Positions 1 through 7,646 of a stretch of DNA of 36,908 nt are shown here, one piece after another (position 1 is the stretch's first letter; each line of letters starts with the position of its first letter). Source of the stretch: Sedimenticola sp. (GTDB lineage Bacteria > Pseudomonadota > Gammaproteobacteria > Chromatiales > Chromatiaceae). The DNA lies in NCBI GenBank assembly GCA_027068795.1, contig JAMOMB010000108.1, forward strand, positions 1 through 36,908, written 5' to 3'. The position numbers and the translations under genes are program-made. The notes beneath the pieces were generated by a model that saw only the letters and a list, made by a program, of their open reading frames with translations, was not told the origin of the DNA and searched no databases.

Positions 1-47
1 CGGAAGTGGCACTTGCACGGAACCCAGGCAGCAAAAAGCAGGCAAGA

Positions 48-94
48 AACAAAAATGCCCGCAGGCGACAGTGGCTGCTGTCGCCTGCGGGCAT
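48..94 (-). terminator. Intrinsic terminator after the tRNA genes
   Basis: A perfect 16-bp stem (55-70 with 79-94) encloses an 8-nt loop. Read on the minus strand it is followed by a T-rich run at 48-55. It lies just downstream of tRNA-Met and is well placed to end the tRNA transcript. The stem is GC-rich apart from its base, so it should be very stable. Confidence 0.85.
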
Positions 95-105
95 AATTAT
101 AGTTA

Positions 106-182
106 TGGTAGCTAGGGGCAGATTCGAACTGCCGACCCCAGCATTATGAGTGCTGTGCTCTAACCAACTGAGCTACCTAGCC
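106..182 (-). tRNA. tRNA-Met (anticodon CAT), elongator type
   Basis: On the minus strand a 77-nt cloverleaf can be folded, starting GGCTAGGTAGCTCAG and ending in an encoded CCA. The anticodon loop reads CTCATAA, giving anticodon CAT. The T arm carries GTTCGAATC. The acceptor stem begins with a G1 pair and the overall sequence closely resembles the elongator tRNA-Met of E. coli, not the initiator. It has its own promoter upstream and a strong terminator downstream. Confidence 0.95.
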
Positions 183-202
183 ATAGGAAAATCAGGGCGG
201 CA

Positions 203-231
203 AAGATACTAGGCGCACCCCCAATTGTCAA
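203..231 (-). promoter_or_regulatory. Sigma-70 promoter of tRNA-Met
   Basis: On the minus strand a perfect -35 TTGACA (226-231) and a -10 TATCTT (203-208) are separated by 17 bp. The sequence after the -10 is GC-rich (TGCCGCCC), a discriminator of the kind found at stringently controlled stable-RNA promoters. The expected start is near 196, a few nucleotides before the mature tRNA end. The reading is by eye. Confidence 0.7.
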
Positions 232-240
232 TCGGAAAAA

Positions 241-314
241 TGGAGCGGGTAGCGGGAGTCGAACCCGCCTCACCAGCTTGGGAAGCTGGGGTAATACCGA
301 TATACGATACCCGC
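241..314 (-). tRNA. tRNA-Gly (anticodon CCC)
   Basis: On the minus strand a 74-nt tRNA starts GCGGGTATCGTATA and ends in an encoded CCA. The anticodon stem CCAGC/GCTGG encloses the loop TTCCCAA, giving anticodon CCC. The T arm carries GGTTCGACTCC. Its D-arm sequence resembles the UCC-type glycine tRNA of enterics, but the loop reads CCC, so it should decode GGG. It sits between the acyl-CoA synthetase gene and tRNA-Met, all on the minus strand. Confidence 0.93.
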
Positions 315-332
315 ACTTCAGGCGTCCTGATG

Positions 333-338
333 ATTATA
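333..338 (-). promoter_or_regulatory. -10 element TATAAT for tRNA-Gly
   Basis: A perfect TATAAT on the minus strand lies 19 bp ahead of the mature tRNA-Gly 5' end, in the gap after the acyl-CoA synthetase stop codon. No good -35 is visible; it would fall in the last codons of the upstream gene. The tRNA may also be reached by readthrough from that gene. Confidence 0.5.
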
Positions 339-346
339 CCCCCGAC

Positions 347-2182
347 TCAGTTGGTTGGCCCGCCGGAATACATGGATTCGACCTCTTCGGCGAAACGCTC
401 CAGCACCTTGGGGCGTTTGACCTTCAGCGTCGGCGTTATCAGGCCGTCTTCAATGGTCCAGGGCTCCCGCATAAGCCGCAGTTGGCGGATTTTTGCGAAG
501 CCGGGAAAACCAGACAAGGCGGCCTTGATGCGCTTGAGCATGTCGGCATGCAATTTCTTGTGCTCCAGACTGGCGGCGTCATCCGGATCCAGGCCGTGCT
601 CCTCGGCCAGGGCCGGCCAGTTCTCTTCGTTCAGCACCACCAGCGCGGTAAGATAGGGCCTGCCTTCGCCAACCACCATCACCTGCTCGATACAGGGATC
701 CAGGGCTATCGCCATTTCCATGTCCGCCGGGGGAATTTTTTCTCCGTTGGAAAGCACCAGGATATCCTTGAGACGACCGGTGATGAAGATATGCCCATCT
801 TCGATCTTGGCCTGGTCTCCCGTATGCAGCCAGCCGTCGGGGTCGATCATCTCCGTGGTGGCCTTGTGGTTGTTCCAGTATCCCAGCATCACTCCGGGAC
901 CACGCACCAGCAGCTCGTCGTTTTCGCCAATCTTTACTTCCGTGCCGCGGATGGTCACGCCAACACTGGAGGGAATGTTGTCTTCCAGGGGATTGACGCT
1001 GATCACCGGACTGGTTTCCGTCAGGCCATAGCCCTGAACGATGGGGATGCCCAGACCGATGAACACCTTGGCGATATCCGGCGACAGGGGCGCGCCCCCG
1101 CTCACCGCCGCCCGCAGGCGTCCGCCAAGCTTGGCCACCACATTGCTGGCGACCAGCTTGTTCAGAATCGGCCACAGCAGGAGCTTCGGGGACCAGCCGG
1201 CGCGCCCCTGCTGGCGTTCGAATCTGTGCCAGCCCACATCCACAGCAAGCTGGAACAGCTTGCGGGCCACCGGCGGTTTCTTTTTCAATTGGTCCTTGAT
1301 CTTGCCGTACACGCGCTCGAAGATCCGCGGAACGGCGATCAATACCGTGGGGCGGATCTGCAGCAGATCGTCTCCCAACTGCGCCACCGAGCGCGCATAA
1401 GCCACGCAGGCGCCGGCCATGATGGGCAGATAGTACCCTGCGGTGCGTTCCAGGGTATGGGAAAGAGGCAGAAAGGAAAGAAACAGGTCTTCTTCGTAGC
1501 AGTCCAACAAGGTGAGGCCGCCGTGGGCTACGGACAGCATATTGTGATGACTGAGCATCACGCCCTTTGAGCGCCCCGTGGTGCCGGAAGTGTACACGAT
1601 GGAAGCCAGGGCATGGGGGTCGGCCCGCTTTCGCACCAGCAACTCGCCGCCATCTTCCGGAAGCCATTGCGCAGCCAGCCGGATGCGCTCATCATTGCGG
1701 CTGAACTTGCCCGCTTCGTTGCCGCCATCGAGCAGAACCACCCGTTGCAGCCGTCCCTCCCCTTCTTCCGGCAGGGTCGGCACCAGGCGCTTCCAGCGGC
1801 CGGCATCCTGTACCAGCAGGGCTTTTACGCCGGCTTCTTCCAGAATATAGGCGATATTGTCCGGACGGTCGTCGGTGTACAGCGGCACCGTCACCAAGCC
1901 CAGGCTCAACGCCGCCTGATCCCACATCACCCATTCGGGGCAATTGCGCAGGAGCACCGCCACGCGATCCCCGGGGCGCAGCTCCTCCTTGGCCAGCGCC
2001 TGTTGCCAGCGCGCAATCTGGCGGGCCATCTGCGCCCAGGTATAGCTGTTCCACTCGCCGCTGCTGCGATCATAATATTGGTAGGCCAGACCATCCGGCG
2101 AACGATGCAGCCGGCGGGCGAACACGCCATCCAGCGTGCCCGCTTCTTCAACCGATATGAGATTCTCATGGAATTTTTTCAT
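347..2182 (-). CDS. Long-chain fatty acid--CoA ligase (AMP-binding)
   Basis: This enzyme activates long-chain fatty acids to acyl-CoA through an acyl-adenylate, for beta-oxidation or membrane lipid recycling. The 611-residue protein has the adenylate-forming signatures in order: P-loop YTSGTTGRSKG at 197-207, GYGLTET at 384-390, WLHTGD at 451-456, and the hinge region GRLKDILVLSNGEKI at 469-483. It resembles the FAA1-type (COG1022) long-chain synthetases more than short-chain ones. The frame is open a further 23 codons to 2251, but those residues look unlike the family; the ATG at 2182 starts the recognisable MKKFHENLISVEEAG and has a GGGGGAAG stretch upstream. It is divergent from thiS and followed by tRNA-Gly. 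Chain-length preference cannot be read from the sequence. Confidence 0.9.
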   Translation of the reverse strand: MKKFHENLISVEEAGTLDGVFARRLHRSPDGLAYQYYDRSSGEWNSYTWAQMARQIARWQQALAKEELRPGDRVAVLLRNCPEWVMWDQAALSLGLVTVPLYTDDRPDNIAYILEEAGVKALLVQDAGRWKRLVPTLPEEGEGRLQRVVLLDGGNEAGKFSRNDERIRLAAQWLPEDGGELLVRKRADPHALASIVYTSGTTGRSKGVMLSHHNMLSVAHGGLTLLDCYEEDLFLSFLPLSHTLERTAGYYLPIMAGACVAYARSVAQLGDDLLQIRPTVLIAVPRIFERVYGKIKDQLKKKPPVARKLFQLAVDVGWHRFERQQGRAGWSPKLLLWPILNKLVASNVVAKLGGRLRAAVSGGAPLSPDIAKVFIGLGIPIVQGYGLTETSPVISVNPLEDNIPSSVGVTIRGTEVKIGENDELLVRGPGVMLGYWNNHKATTEMIDPDGWLHTGDQAKIEDGHIFITGRLKDILVLSNGEKIPPADMEMAIALDPCIEQVMVVGEGRPYLTALVVLNEENWPALAEEHGLDPDDAASLEHKKLHADMLKRIKAALSGFPGFAKIRQLRLMREPWTIEDGLITPTLKVKRPKVLERFAEEVESMYSGGPTN

Positions 2183-2265
2183 GCAGCAGCTTCCCCCAAA
2201 AGCGATATGAGCACCTGATTTTAGTGTAAAATCGAACCAGTTATAACCCACAGCCCATTCATTTC

Positions 2266-2466
2266 ATGGATATTCTGGTAAATGGCGAAAAAACCAGCAT
2301 CGAAGACAATATGACCCTAGGCGCTTTGATCGCGAACATGGCCCTCAAAGGAACGCGCTATGCGGTGGAGGTCAATGAAGAGCTGATCCCGCGCAGCCAG
2401 CATGCCAATCATCCGCTGCACGAAGGCGACATCGTGGAAATCGTGCAGGCCATTGGCGGCGGCTGA
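2266..2466 (+). CDS. thiS: Sulfur carrier protein ThiS
   Basis: ThiS is a ubiquitin-like sulfur carrier for the thiazole half of thiamine. Its C-terminal glycine is adenylated by ThiF-type enzymes and converted to a thiocarboxylate, which ThiG consumes. The 66-residue product has the normal length and ends in the required Gly-Gly (here AIGGG). The beta-grasp pattern starts with MDILVNGEKTSI and includes the conserved EGDIVEIVQAIGGG. No clear Shine-Dalgarno sequence precedes the ATG. thiG follows 60 bp downstream on the same strand, as in other gammaproteobacteria. Only about 83 bp separate it from the divergent acyl-CoA synthetase, too little for a TPP riboswitch, and none is visible. Confidence 0.95.
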   Translation: MDILVNGEKTSIEDNMTLGALIANMALKGTRYAVEVNEELIPRSQHANHPLHEGDIVEIVQAIGGG

Positions 2467-2526
2467 ACCTTGCGCGGCATTTCGGGTTAGAATCCCCCGC
2501 ATACCTTTTTCTAGAGTCGTAAATCA

Positions 2527-3315
2527 ATGTCAGACAGCAAAGACACCTTCCGCGTCGCCGGGCGCGAGTTTTCCTCCCGCCTGCTGGTGGGAACCGGGAA
2601 GTACAAGGACATGGACGAAACCCGCGCCGCCATCGAGGCATCCGGCGCGGAAATCATCACCATCGCCGTGCGGCGCACCAACATCGGGCAGCATGCCGAT
2701 GAGCCGAATGTTCTGGACGTGCTGCCACCGGACAGATTCACCATCCTGCCCAATACCGCCGGCTGCTACGACCAGAAGACCGCGGTGCGCACCTGCCGCC
2801 TGGCCAGGGAGTTACTGGACGGTCACAATCTGGTCAAGCTGGAAGTCCTGGGCGATGAAAAAACCCTGTTTCCCGATGTCATGGCCACGCTCAAGGCTGC
2901 CGAGGAACTGATCAAGGATGGTTTCGATGTCATGGTCTATACCAACGACGACCCCATTGTCGCCCGGGAGCTCGAAGCCATGGGCTGCGTCGCCGTCATG
3001 CCCCTGGCCGCCCCCATCGGCTCCGGCCTTGGTGTACGCAACCCGCTGAACATCCGCACCATCGTGGAAAACGCCAAGGTGCCCATTCTGGTGGATGCCG
3101 GCGTGGGTACGGCCTCCGATGCCGCCGTAGCCATGGAGCTGGGCTGTGACGGCGTATTGATGAACACCGCCATCGCCGCGGCGCAGAACCCCGTACTCAT
3201 GGCCTCGGCCATGAAGAAGGCCATACAGGCGGGCCGTGAAGCCTACCTGGCGGGCCGCATGCCGGCCAAGCGCTTCGCCTCCGCCTCTTCTCCCATGGAA
3301 GGCCTGTTTTTTTAG
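2527..3315 (+). CDS. thiG: Thiazole synthase ThiG
   Basis: ThiG condenses 1-deoxy-D-xylulose 5-phosphate, dehydroglycine and the ThiS thiocarboxylate to form the thiazole phosphate of thiamine. The 262-residue protein is a TIM barrel of normal length. Lys104 in [10 protein letters not shown] is the expected Schiff-base lysine. Phosphate-binding loops are visible as [10 protein letters not shown] and [12 protein letters not shown], followed by [12 protein letters not shown]. It pairs with thiS upstream. Its stop codon directly abuts the GTG start of trmB, so the two are probably co-translated. Confidence 0.97.
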   Translation: MSDSKDTFRVAGREFSSRLLVGTGKYKDMDETRAAIEASGAEIITIAVRRTNIGQHADEPNVLDVLPPDRFTILPNTAGCYDQKTAVRTCRLARELLDGHNLVKLEVLGDEKTLFPDVMATLKAAEELIKDGFDVMVYTNDDPIVARELEAMGCVAVMPLAAPIGSGLGVRNPLNIRTIVENAKVPILVDAGVGTASDAAVAMELGCDGVLMNTAIAAAQNPVLMASAMKKAIQAGREAYLAGRMPAKRFASASSPMEGLFF

Positions 3316-4017
3316 GTGGACAACGCCAAACCCAAGCACCGCCCCATCCGCAGCTTCGTGTTGCGCACCGGGCGCATGACGCCGGGGCAGGAAAAGGCAT
3401 TCAAGGAATACTGGCCGGTTTATGGCGTGGATTTTACGCCGGCGCAGGCGCTGGATTTTCCCCGGCTGTTTGGCAATGAAAACCCGGTGTGGCTGGAAAT
3501 CGGCTTCGGCGACGGGGAATCCCTGGCGGCCATGGCAAAAACCTTTCCCCGGCGCAACTATCTGGGTATCGAGGTGCATACGCCAGGCGTGGGGCATTTG
3601 CTGCTGAAACTGGCGCAAGAAGACACGGGCAATGTGCGCATCATGAGCGCCGACGCCATGGAGATCCTGCAGCAGGTTGTTCCCGCGGCTTCCCTGCAGG
3701 GCGTGCAGTTGTTTTTTCCCGATCCCTGGCACAAGAAAAAGCACCACAAGCGGCGTATCGTTCAACCTCATTTCGTGGAATTGATGGCGAAGCTGCTGCA
3801 AGCAGGGGGAGTATTCCATGCTGCGACGGACTGGGAAGACTACGCCCGGCATATCATGGCGCATTTCTCGGCGCGCACGGATCTGTTCCGGAATCCGGCC
3901 GGCCCCGGCAAATACCTGCCACAGCCGGAAACCCGGCCCACCACCAAGTTCGAGCGCCGGGGAAAACGCCTGGGGCACGGCGTTTGGGATCTGATGTTCG
4001 AGCGGACATCGAACTGA
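3316..4017 (+). CDS. trmB: tRNA (guanine-N7-)-methyltransferase TrmB
   Basis: TrmB makes m7G46 in the variable loop of tRNAs using S-adenosylmethionine. The 233-residue protein has the SAM-binding motif EIGFGDG at 61-67 and the TrmB signature FPDPWHKKKHHKRR at 134-147. A TxxE-like C-terminal stretch (TTKFERRGKRLGH) matches the family. The start is a GTG immediately after the thiG stop codon; a GGAAGG sequence about 12 bp upstream may serve as the ribosome site. The thiG-trmB order is common in gammaproteobacteria and does not imply a role in thiamine synthesis. Confidence 0.95.
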   Translation: MDNAKPKHRPIRSFVLRTGRMTPGQEKAFKEYWPVYGVDFTPAQALDFPRLFGNENPVWLEIGFGDGESLAAMAKTFPRRNYLGIEVHTPGVGHLLLKLAQEDTGNVRIMSADAMEILQQVVPAASLQGVQLFFPDPWHKKKHHKRRIVQPHFVELMAKLLQAGGVFHAATDWEDYARHIMAHFSARTDLFRNPAGPGKYLPQPETRPTTKFERRGKRLGHGVWDLMFERTSN

Positions 4018-4039
4018 AACGGTCAGACCGGGCGTCACC

Positions 4040-4663
4040 ATGCACAAGCCATACCCCACACTGGCGACCCAGGCGCTGGCGACAGCATTCATCCAGCCCA
4101 CGGATCTGCAACTGCCACCTGGCGGCTGCCTGGGTCTGCACGGCCATTCGGGCTCGGGCAAGACCCTGCTGCTGCGGGCCATCGCCGACCTGGACGTCAA
4201 CACCGGAGAGGTATTGCTGGAAAACATCCCCCGCAGCCGCTTCCGCGGCCCCCAGTGGCGGCGAAAGGTGGGCCTGTTGCCCGCAGAAAGCCACTGGTGG
4301 GGAGAGCGCGTCGGCGAACATGCTCCACAGTGGTCTTTGGCGCTGCTTTCCACCCTGGGCTTCCCGGAAGATGTGCTGCACTGGCAAACCGGACGCCTGT
4401 CCAGCGGTGAGAAACAGCGCCTGGCCCTGGCGCGCATGCTGGCCAATCAGCCGCGGGTTTTGCTGCTGGATGAACCCACGGCCAACCTGGACGATGGCAA
4501 TACCATGATCGTGGAGCACGTCATCCACGAGTATCTGCAACAAAACCAGGCCGCGGCAATCTGGGTCAGCCATGACCCGGCCCAGCTGGGCCGGGTCGCC
4601 GGCAAGCGGGCAGTCATGGATCAGGGAAGATTTACCATGGAGGGCGGGGAAACATGGAGCTGA
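4040..4663 (+). CDS. fetA: ABC transporter ATP-binding protein, FetA type
   Basis: This is the ATPase of the FetAB (YbbL/YbbM) transporter, reported in E. coli to export iron and ease oxidative stress. The 207-residue protein is short for an ABC ATPase, as expected for FetA. It carries Walker A GHSGSGKT at 35-42, signature LSSGEKQ at 120-126 and Walker B VLLLDEP at 140-146. The permease fetB starts inside its last codons (10-bp overlap), so the pair is translationally coupled. Substrate is inferred from the family; related plant STAR1 proteins act on other substrates. Confidence 0.88.
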   Translation: MHKPYPTLATQALATAFIQPTDLQLPPGGCLGLHGHSGSGKTLLLRAIADLDVNTGEVLLENIPRSRFRGPQWRRKVGLLPAESHWWGERVGEHAPQWSLALLSTLGFPEDVLHWQTGRLSSGEKQRLALARMLANQPRVLLLDEPTANLDDGNTMIVEHVIHEYLQQNQAAAIWVSHDPAQLGRVAGKRAVMDQGRFTMEGGETWS

Positions 4664-5457
4664 TACGCCTTTCCGCCTGGGATCTGGGCATTGCCGCCAC
4701 CCTGGTCTGCCTGCTGGCGGGGTTGTCCTGGTCGCTGCACCTGGGCATTGGACGGCAGTTGCTCATCGCCGCCGCCCGCAGCACCGTGCAGCTATTGATT
4801 CTGGGCATGATCCTGAAAACCCTGTTCGCCCAGACCAGTCTGTGGTTGATCGCCCTCATGACCCTGGTGATGCTCGCCGTGGCGGGCTACGAGGTCATGG
4901 CCCGCCAGCAACGCCGCTTCCGCGGCAGTTGGGGCTATGGACTGGGAACCCTGTCCATGTTTCTGTCGTCTTTTCTCATTACCCTGTTGGCGCTGACGGT
5001 GGTGATTCAGGTCGATCCCTGGTATCAGCCCCAGTATCTGATTCCCCTGCTCGGCATGTTGCTGGGCAACACCATGTCCGGCATCGCCATCGCCCTGGAC
5101 AATCTTACCCGCAGCACCTGGGAGCAGCGCCAACGCATCGAGGCGAGACTGATGCTGGGGCAGGAATGGACGCAGGCCATATCGAACATACGCCGCGACG
5201 CCCTGCGCTCCGGGCTCATCCCCATCATCAACGCCATGACCACCGCCGGCATCGTCAGCCTGCCGGGGATGATGACCGGCCAGATCCTCGGCGGCAGTCC
5301 ACCCATGGAGGCGGCCAAGTATCAGCTCATGATTCTGTTTCTGATCGCAGCCGGCTCCGGACTGGGCAGCCTGACGGCGATCTGGGCGGGCAGCAGGCGT
5401 CTCTTCGACGAGCGCCAGCGGCTGCGCCTGGACCGGCTGTCGGCAAGCCGCAAATAA
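4654..5457 (+). CDS. fetB: Iron export permease FetB (UPF0014 family)
   Basis: FetB is the membrane partner of FetA. The 267-residue protein has about seven hydrophobic segments and the family hallmark region GQEWTQAISNIRRDALRSG, followed by LIPIINAMTTAGIVSLPGMM and a GGSPPMEAAKYQ loop. It overlaps fetA by 10 bp and has GGAGGGCGGGG just upstream of its ATG, a strong ribosome-binding site. Iron export is the role described in E. coli; here it is inferred from similarity and gene pairing. Confidence 0.9.
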   Translation: MELIRLSAWDLGIAATLVCLLAGLSWSLHLGIGRQLLIAAARSTVQLLILGMILKTLFAQTSLWLIALMTLVMLAVAGYEVMARQQRRFRGSWGYGLGTLSMFLSSFLITLLALTVVIQVDPWYQPQYLIPLLGMLLGNTMSGIAIALDNLTRSTWEQRQRIEARLMLGQEWTQAISNIRRDALRSGLIPIINAMTTAGIVSLPGMMTGQILGGSPPMEAAKYQLMILFLIAAGSGLGSLTAIWAGSRRLFDERQRLRLDRLSASRK

Positions 5458-5464
5458 CCACGGA

Positions 5465-5713
5465 TCAAAATGAACCAGGAGGAAGATCAGCGTCCTGCTG
5501 GCGCTGGCGCTCACGCCACAGCTTGATGCCCAGCAACACCACGGGAGTGCTGTGCATCAGCAGATCGAAGATATCCAGGGGCTTGACCAGCTCCCCCGCC
5601 ATCAGCATCTTGATTTTCTCCCAGACGTGCGGCTCCGGCGTGAACGGCATCAGGCCAAAAAAGGCCGAAGCCAGCACCAGAAACCCCAGGGGTATTTCAT
5701 CGATCCATTTCAT
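5465..5713 (-). CDS. Small membrane protein of unknown function
   Basis: The 82-residue product starts MKWIDEIPLGFLVLASAFFG and has two hydrophobic stretches (about 8-25 and 48-64) flanking a conserved-looking MPFTPEPHVWEKIKMLMAGE segment and ending in a charged tail. Short proteins with this pattern occur in many gammaproteobacteria and are sometimes named RND transporter in databases, though they are far too small to be one. The frame is open 21 codons upstream, but the ATG at 5713 begins the recognisable sequence and has GGAAA 9 bp upstream. Its 3' end lies 7 bp from the end of convergent fetB. No function is known to me. Confidence 0.7.
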   Translation of the reverse strand: MKWIDEIPLGFLVLASAFFGLMPFTPEPHVWEKIKMLMAGELVKPLDIFDLLMHSTPVVLLGIKLWRERQRQQDADLPPGSF

Positions 5714-6067
5714 GCGCAGATTTCCAGAGTCAGTTGTTGATAAGGCGCTGCATCTTGTTTGTGAAAGCAGGAGCAAATGTTAATCCGGCGTTGCAACACC
5801 GTACTGGCGCCTGCCTGACGCCCCTAATTTATCATTATATATTGAAAGATCGTCGCCCGCTGGCCCGCGGACTGCGTTCGATCCACTGGCTTTAGAATGA
5901 CTCAAGCGGCGTGGCTCCGCCTTGCCGCGAACCAGCTTGTTCCGCTTCCTTGGGGCCTGTTAACAGATCCTGGTTTTATTTCTCAGTGACGGGGTGAAAC
6001 ATCCGGGTTAAGATCGCCGCTACAAAGCTGCAATTCCCCTTTCATCCGGTACGGAGCAATTCATCCC
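5714..6067 (+). other. Divergent intergenic region with a candidate promoter
   Basis: This 354-bp gap separates the small membrane protein from the rightward DUF3301-type gene. A plausible sigma-70 promoter for the latter is GTGACG (5986-5991), 17 bp, TAAGAT (6009-6014). A 10-bp palindrome CTGTTAACAG lies at 5957-5966. A weak hairpin (about 5904-5925) can be drawn. No ORF here looks coding. Confidence 0.4.
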
Positions 6068-6460
6068 GTGGCTTCCACCCTGGCGGCAATCATAATTCTG
6101 GGTCTGATCGTCATCTTCTGGATGGAAGCGGCCCGCGCCCGCGAGCTGGCCGCCGGCATCAGCCGCGCCGCCTGCGAGAAGGAAAGGTATCAGCTTCTGG
6201 ATGATGGCGTCTATCTGCAGCGCTTCGCCCTGCGCTGGACCCCCGCCGGTTTGCGCTTCCGGCGCATGTACCGGTTCGACTACAGCATCGACGGCGCCTT
6301 GCGCCAGTCGGGCTATGTCCTGCTGCTGGGAACCCAACTGGAAGCGGTGCACATCCAGGGCAGGCACACCATCGAACAGGAGAGCACCCCGGTGGAGGCG
6401 CATTCAGAAAAGGCCAAGACAAAAGGCGCCGAAGTCATTCCCTTTCCCAAAAAACGATAG
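6068..6460 (+). CDS. DUF3301-type membrane-anchored protein
   Basis: The 130-residue protein has one N-terminal transmembrane segment (about 3-20) followed by a soluble domain. The arrangement of EAARARELAAGISRAAC, YQLLDDGVYLQRFALRW, FRRMYRFDYSIDG and GYVLLLGTQLEAV matches the DUF3301 family as I know it. It starts at GTG with GGAG about 12 bp upstream. Function is unknown. Its stop codon directly abuts the stop codon of convergent sspB with no spacer. Confidence 0.8.
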   Translation: MASTLAAIIILGLIVIFWMEAARARELAAGISRAACEKERYQLLDDGVYLQRFALRWTPAGLRFRRMYRFDYSIDGALRQSGYVLLLGTQLEAVHIQGRHTIEQESTPVEAHSEKAKTKGAEVIPFPKKR

Positions 6461-6859
6461 TTACTTGACCACCTTGAGACTGGGACGCCCGCCGGAAGGC
6501 GGCGTATCTTCCGGCCCATCGCCCTTGGGCGGCGGCGCGCCTTCCTCTTCCTCCGGGAACAGCATGCCCTGGCCATTCTCCTTGGAATAGATTCCCAGCA
6601 CGGCAGGCACCGGCAGCAATACATTCATGGGAGAACCGGAAAACCGGGCGCCAAAGGAAATATAGTCGTTTCCCAGCTCCAGATCACGCACCGCGCTGGC
6701 GCTGACATTGAGCACGATACGCCCGTCTTCAACGAACTGGCGGGGGATCTCCACGCCTTGGGCATCTGCATTGACCAACAGATGCGGCGTCATGCCGTTG
6801 TCGCTGATCCATTGCCAGATGGCGCGAATCAGATAGGGCCGGTTGGAAGTCATTGACAT
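6461..6859 (-). CDS. sspB: ClpXP adaptor SspB
   Basis: SspB tethers ssrA-tagged proteins to the ClpXP protease. The 132-residue protein has the folded substrate-binding domain (MTSNRPYLIRAIWQWI through VLLPVPAVLGIYSKENGQG), a long acidic and proline/glycine-rich linker, and the C-terminal ClpX-binding motif GRPSLKVVK, which is intact. GAGG lies 7 bp ahead of the ATG at 6859, supporting that start over the second ATG two codons later. It follows sspA after 9 bp, the usual operon. Confidence 0.95.
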   Translation of the reverse strand: MSMTSNRPYLIRAIWQWISDNGMTPHLLVNADAQGVEIPRQFVEDGRIVLNVSASAVRDLELGNDYISFGARFSGSPMNVLLPVPAVLGIYSKENGQGMLFPEEEEGAPPPKGDGPEDTPPSGGRPSLKVVK

Positions 6860-6868
6860 AGAACAACC

Positions 6869-7465
6869 TCAGAGGCGCATTTCCCTTTCTGCTTCGGTGA
6901 GGCTTTTGGCGAAGGCGTCACGCTTGAACAGCCGCGCCGCATAGGCGTTGAAGGTATTGGATGCGCTGCCTTCGAGCTCGATCCCAAGATACGGCAAACG
7001 CCACAACAAGGGGGCGATGCTTGCATCCACCACGGAAAATTCATCGCTCATGAAGAAGGGCTTGGCCGCCAGGATGGGGGCGCTTGCGGTGAGACTCTCC
7101 CCCAGCTCCTTGCGCGCCCTGGCCGCCGCCTTGCCTCCGGCAAGTATGGTATCCACCCGGCCATACCAGTCCTTTTCCACGCGATAGATGTACATGCGAA
7201 ACGTGGCCCGGGAAACCGGATCCACTGGCAGCAGTGGCGGATGCGGATAACGCTCGTCCAGATATTCGAGAATGATGCGCGAATCGAACAGCACCAATTC
7301 ACGATCAACCAGGGTCGGCGCCGTACCATAGGGATTGAGGTCCATTACGTCTTCGGGAAGATTGAGAGGATCGACGTCCACAATATCCACGGTGACATGT
7401 TTTTCCGCCAACACCAGGCGTACACGGTGGCTGTGCAAATCTGCAGGATCGGAAAAAAGGGTCAT
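6869..7465 (-). CDS. sspA: Stringent starvation protein A
   Basis: SspA is a glutathione-S-transferase-fold protein that binds RNA polymerase and, in E. coli, helps stationary-phase and acid-resistance transcription. The 198-residue protein starts MTLFSDPADLHSHRVRLVLA, with the GST-N fold through NPYGTAPTLVDRELVLFDSRIILEYLDERYP (conserved cis-Pro region GTAPTL) and a helical C-terminal domain containing the surface segment expected to contact polymerase. The frame is open 9 codons further upstream, but AAGAAG before 7465 and the family start favour this ATG. An extended -10 promoter lies about 130 bp upstream. Confidence 0.93.
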   Translation of the reverse strand: MTLFSDPADLHSHRVRLVLAEKHVTVDIVDVDPLNLPEDVMDLNPYGTAPTLVDRELVLFDSRIILEYLDERYPHPPLLPVDPVSRATFRMYIYRVEKDWYGRVDTILAGGKAAARARKELGESLTASAPILAAKPFFMSDEFSVVDASIAPLLWRLPYLGIELEGSASNTFNAYAARLFKRDAFAKSLTEAEREMRL

Positions 7466-7583
7466 GATAGATCTTCTTGTTACCACTGGCACCTACCTAA
7501 GGTTTGGTTTACGGCTGAATCGGCCCCGGAGGATTGGCCGAAAGAGAAGGACCAGGCCTTCTCCGCCATGGATACAGACGCTG

Positions 7584-7617
7584 AAAAGGCGCACAGTATA
7601 GCAGACTGCGCGCCTTT
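7584..7617 (-). terminator. Intrinsic terminator of the cytochrome bc1 operon
   Basis: An 8-bp stem AAAGGCGC/GCGCCTTT (7585-7592 with 7610-7617), continued by an inner CAGT/ACTG stem, is followed on the minus strand by TTTT. It lies about 30 bp after the petC stop codon. The loop contains the sspA extended -10 element. Confidence 0.6.
7595..7603 (-). promoter_or_regulatory. Extended -10 promoter for sspA-sspB
   Basis: TGCTATACT on the minus strand combines the TGn extension (7601-7603) with TATACT (7595-7600). No strong -35 is seen at the usual distance, which extended -10 promoters tolerate. The start would be near 7589, leaving a leader of about 125 nt before sspA. Confidence 0.5.
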
Positions 7618-7646
7618 CCGGGCTATGCATCAACTCGCTTCAGGAA

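Noticed and set aside
278-1570. 430-codon rightward frame over the acyl-CoA synthetase
   Set aside because: It starts inside tRNA-Gly and runs antisense to a well-supported gene.
2183-2265. TPP riboswitch upstream of thiS
   Set aside because: Only about 83 bp are available before the divergent gene and no conserved THI-element sequence is visible.
2812-4446. 544-codon open frame on the minus strand
   Set aside because: It runs antisense to thiG, trmB and fetA, all clear family members, and its translation resembles nothing. Long antisense frames are common in GC-rich coding sequence.
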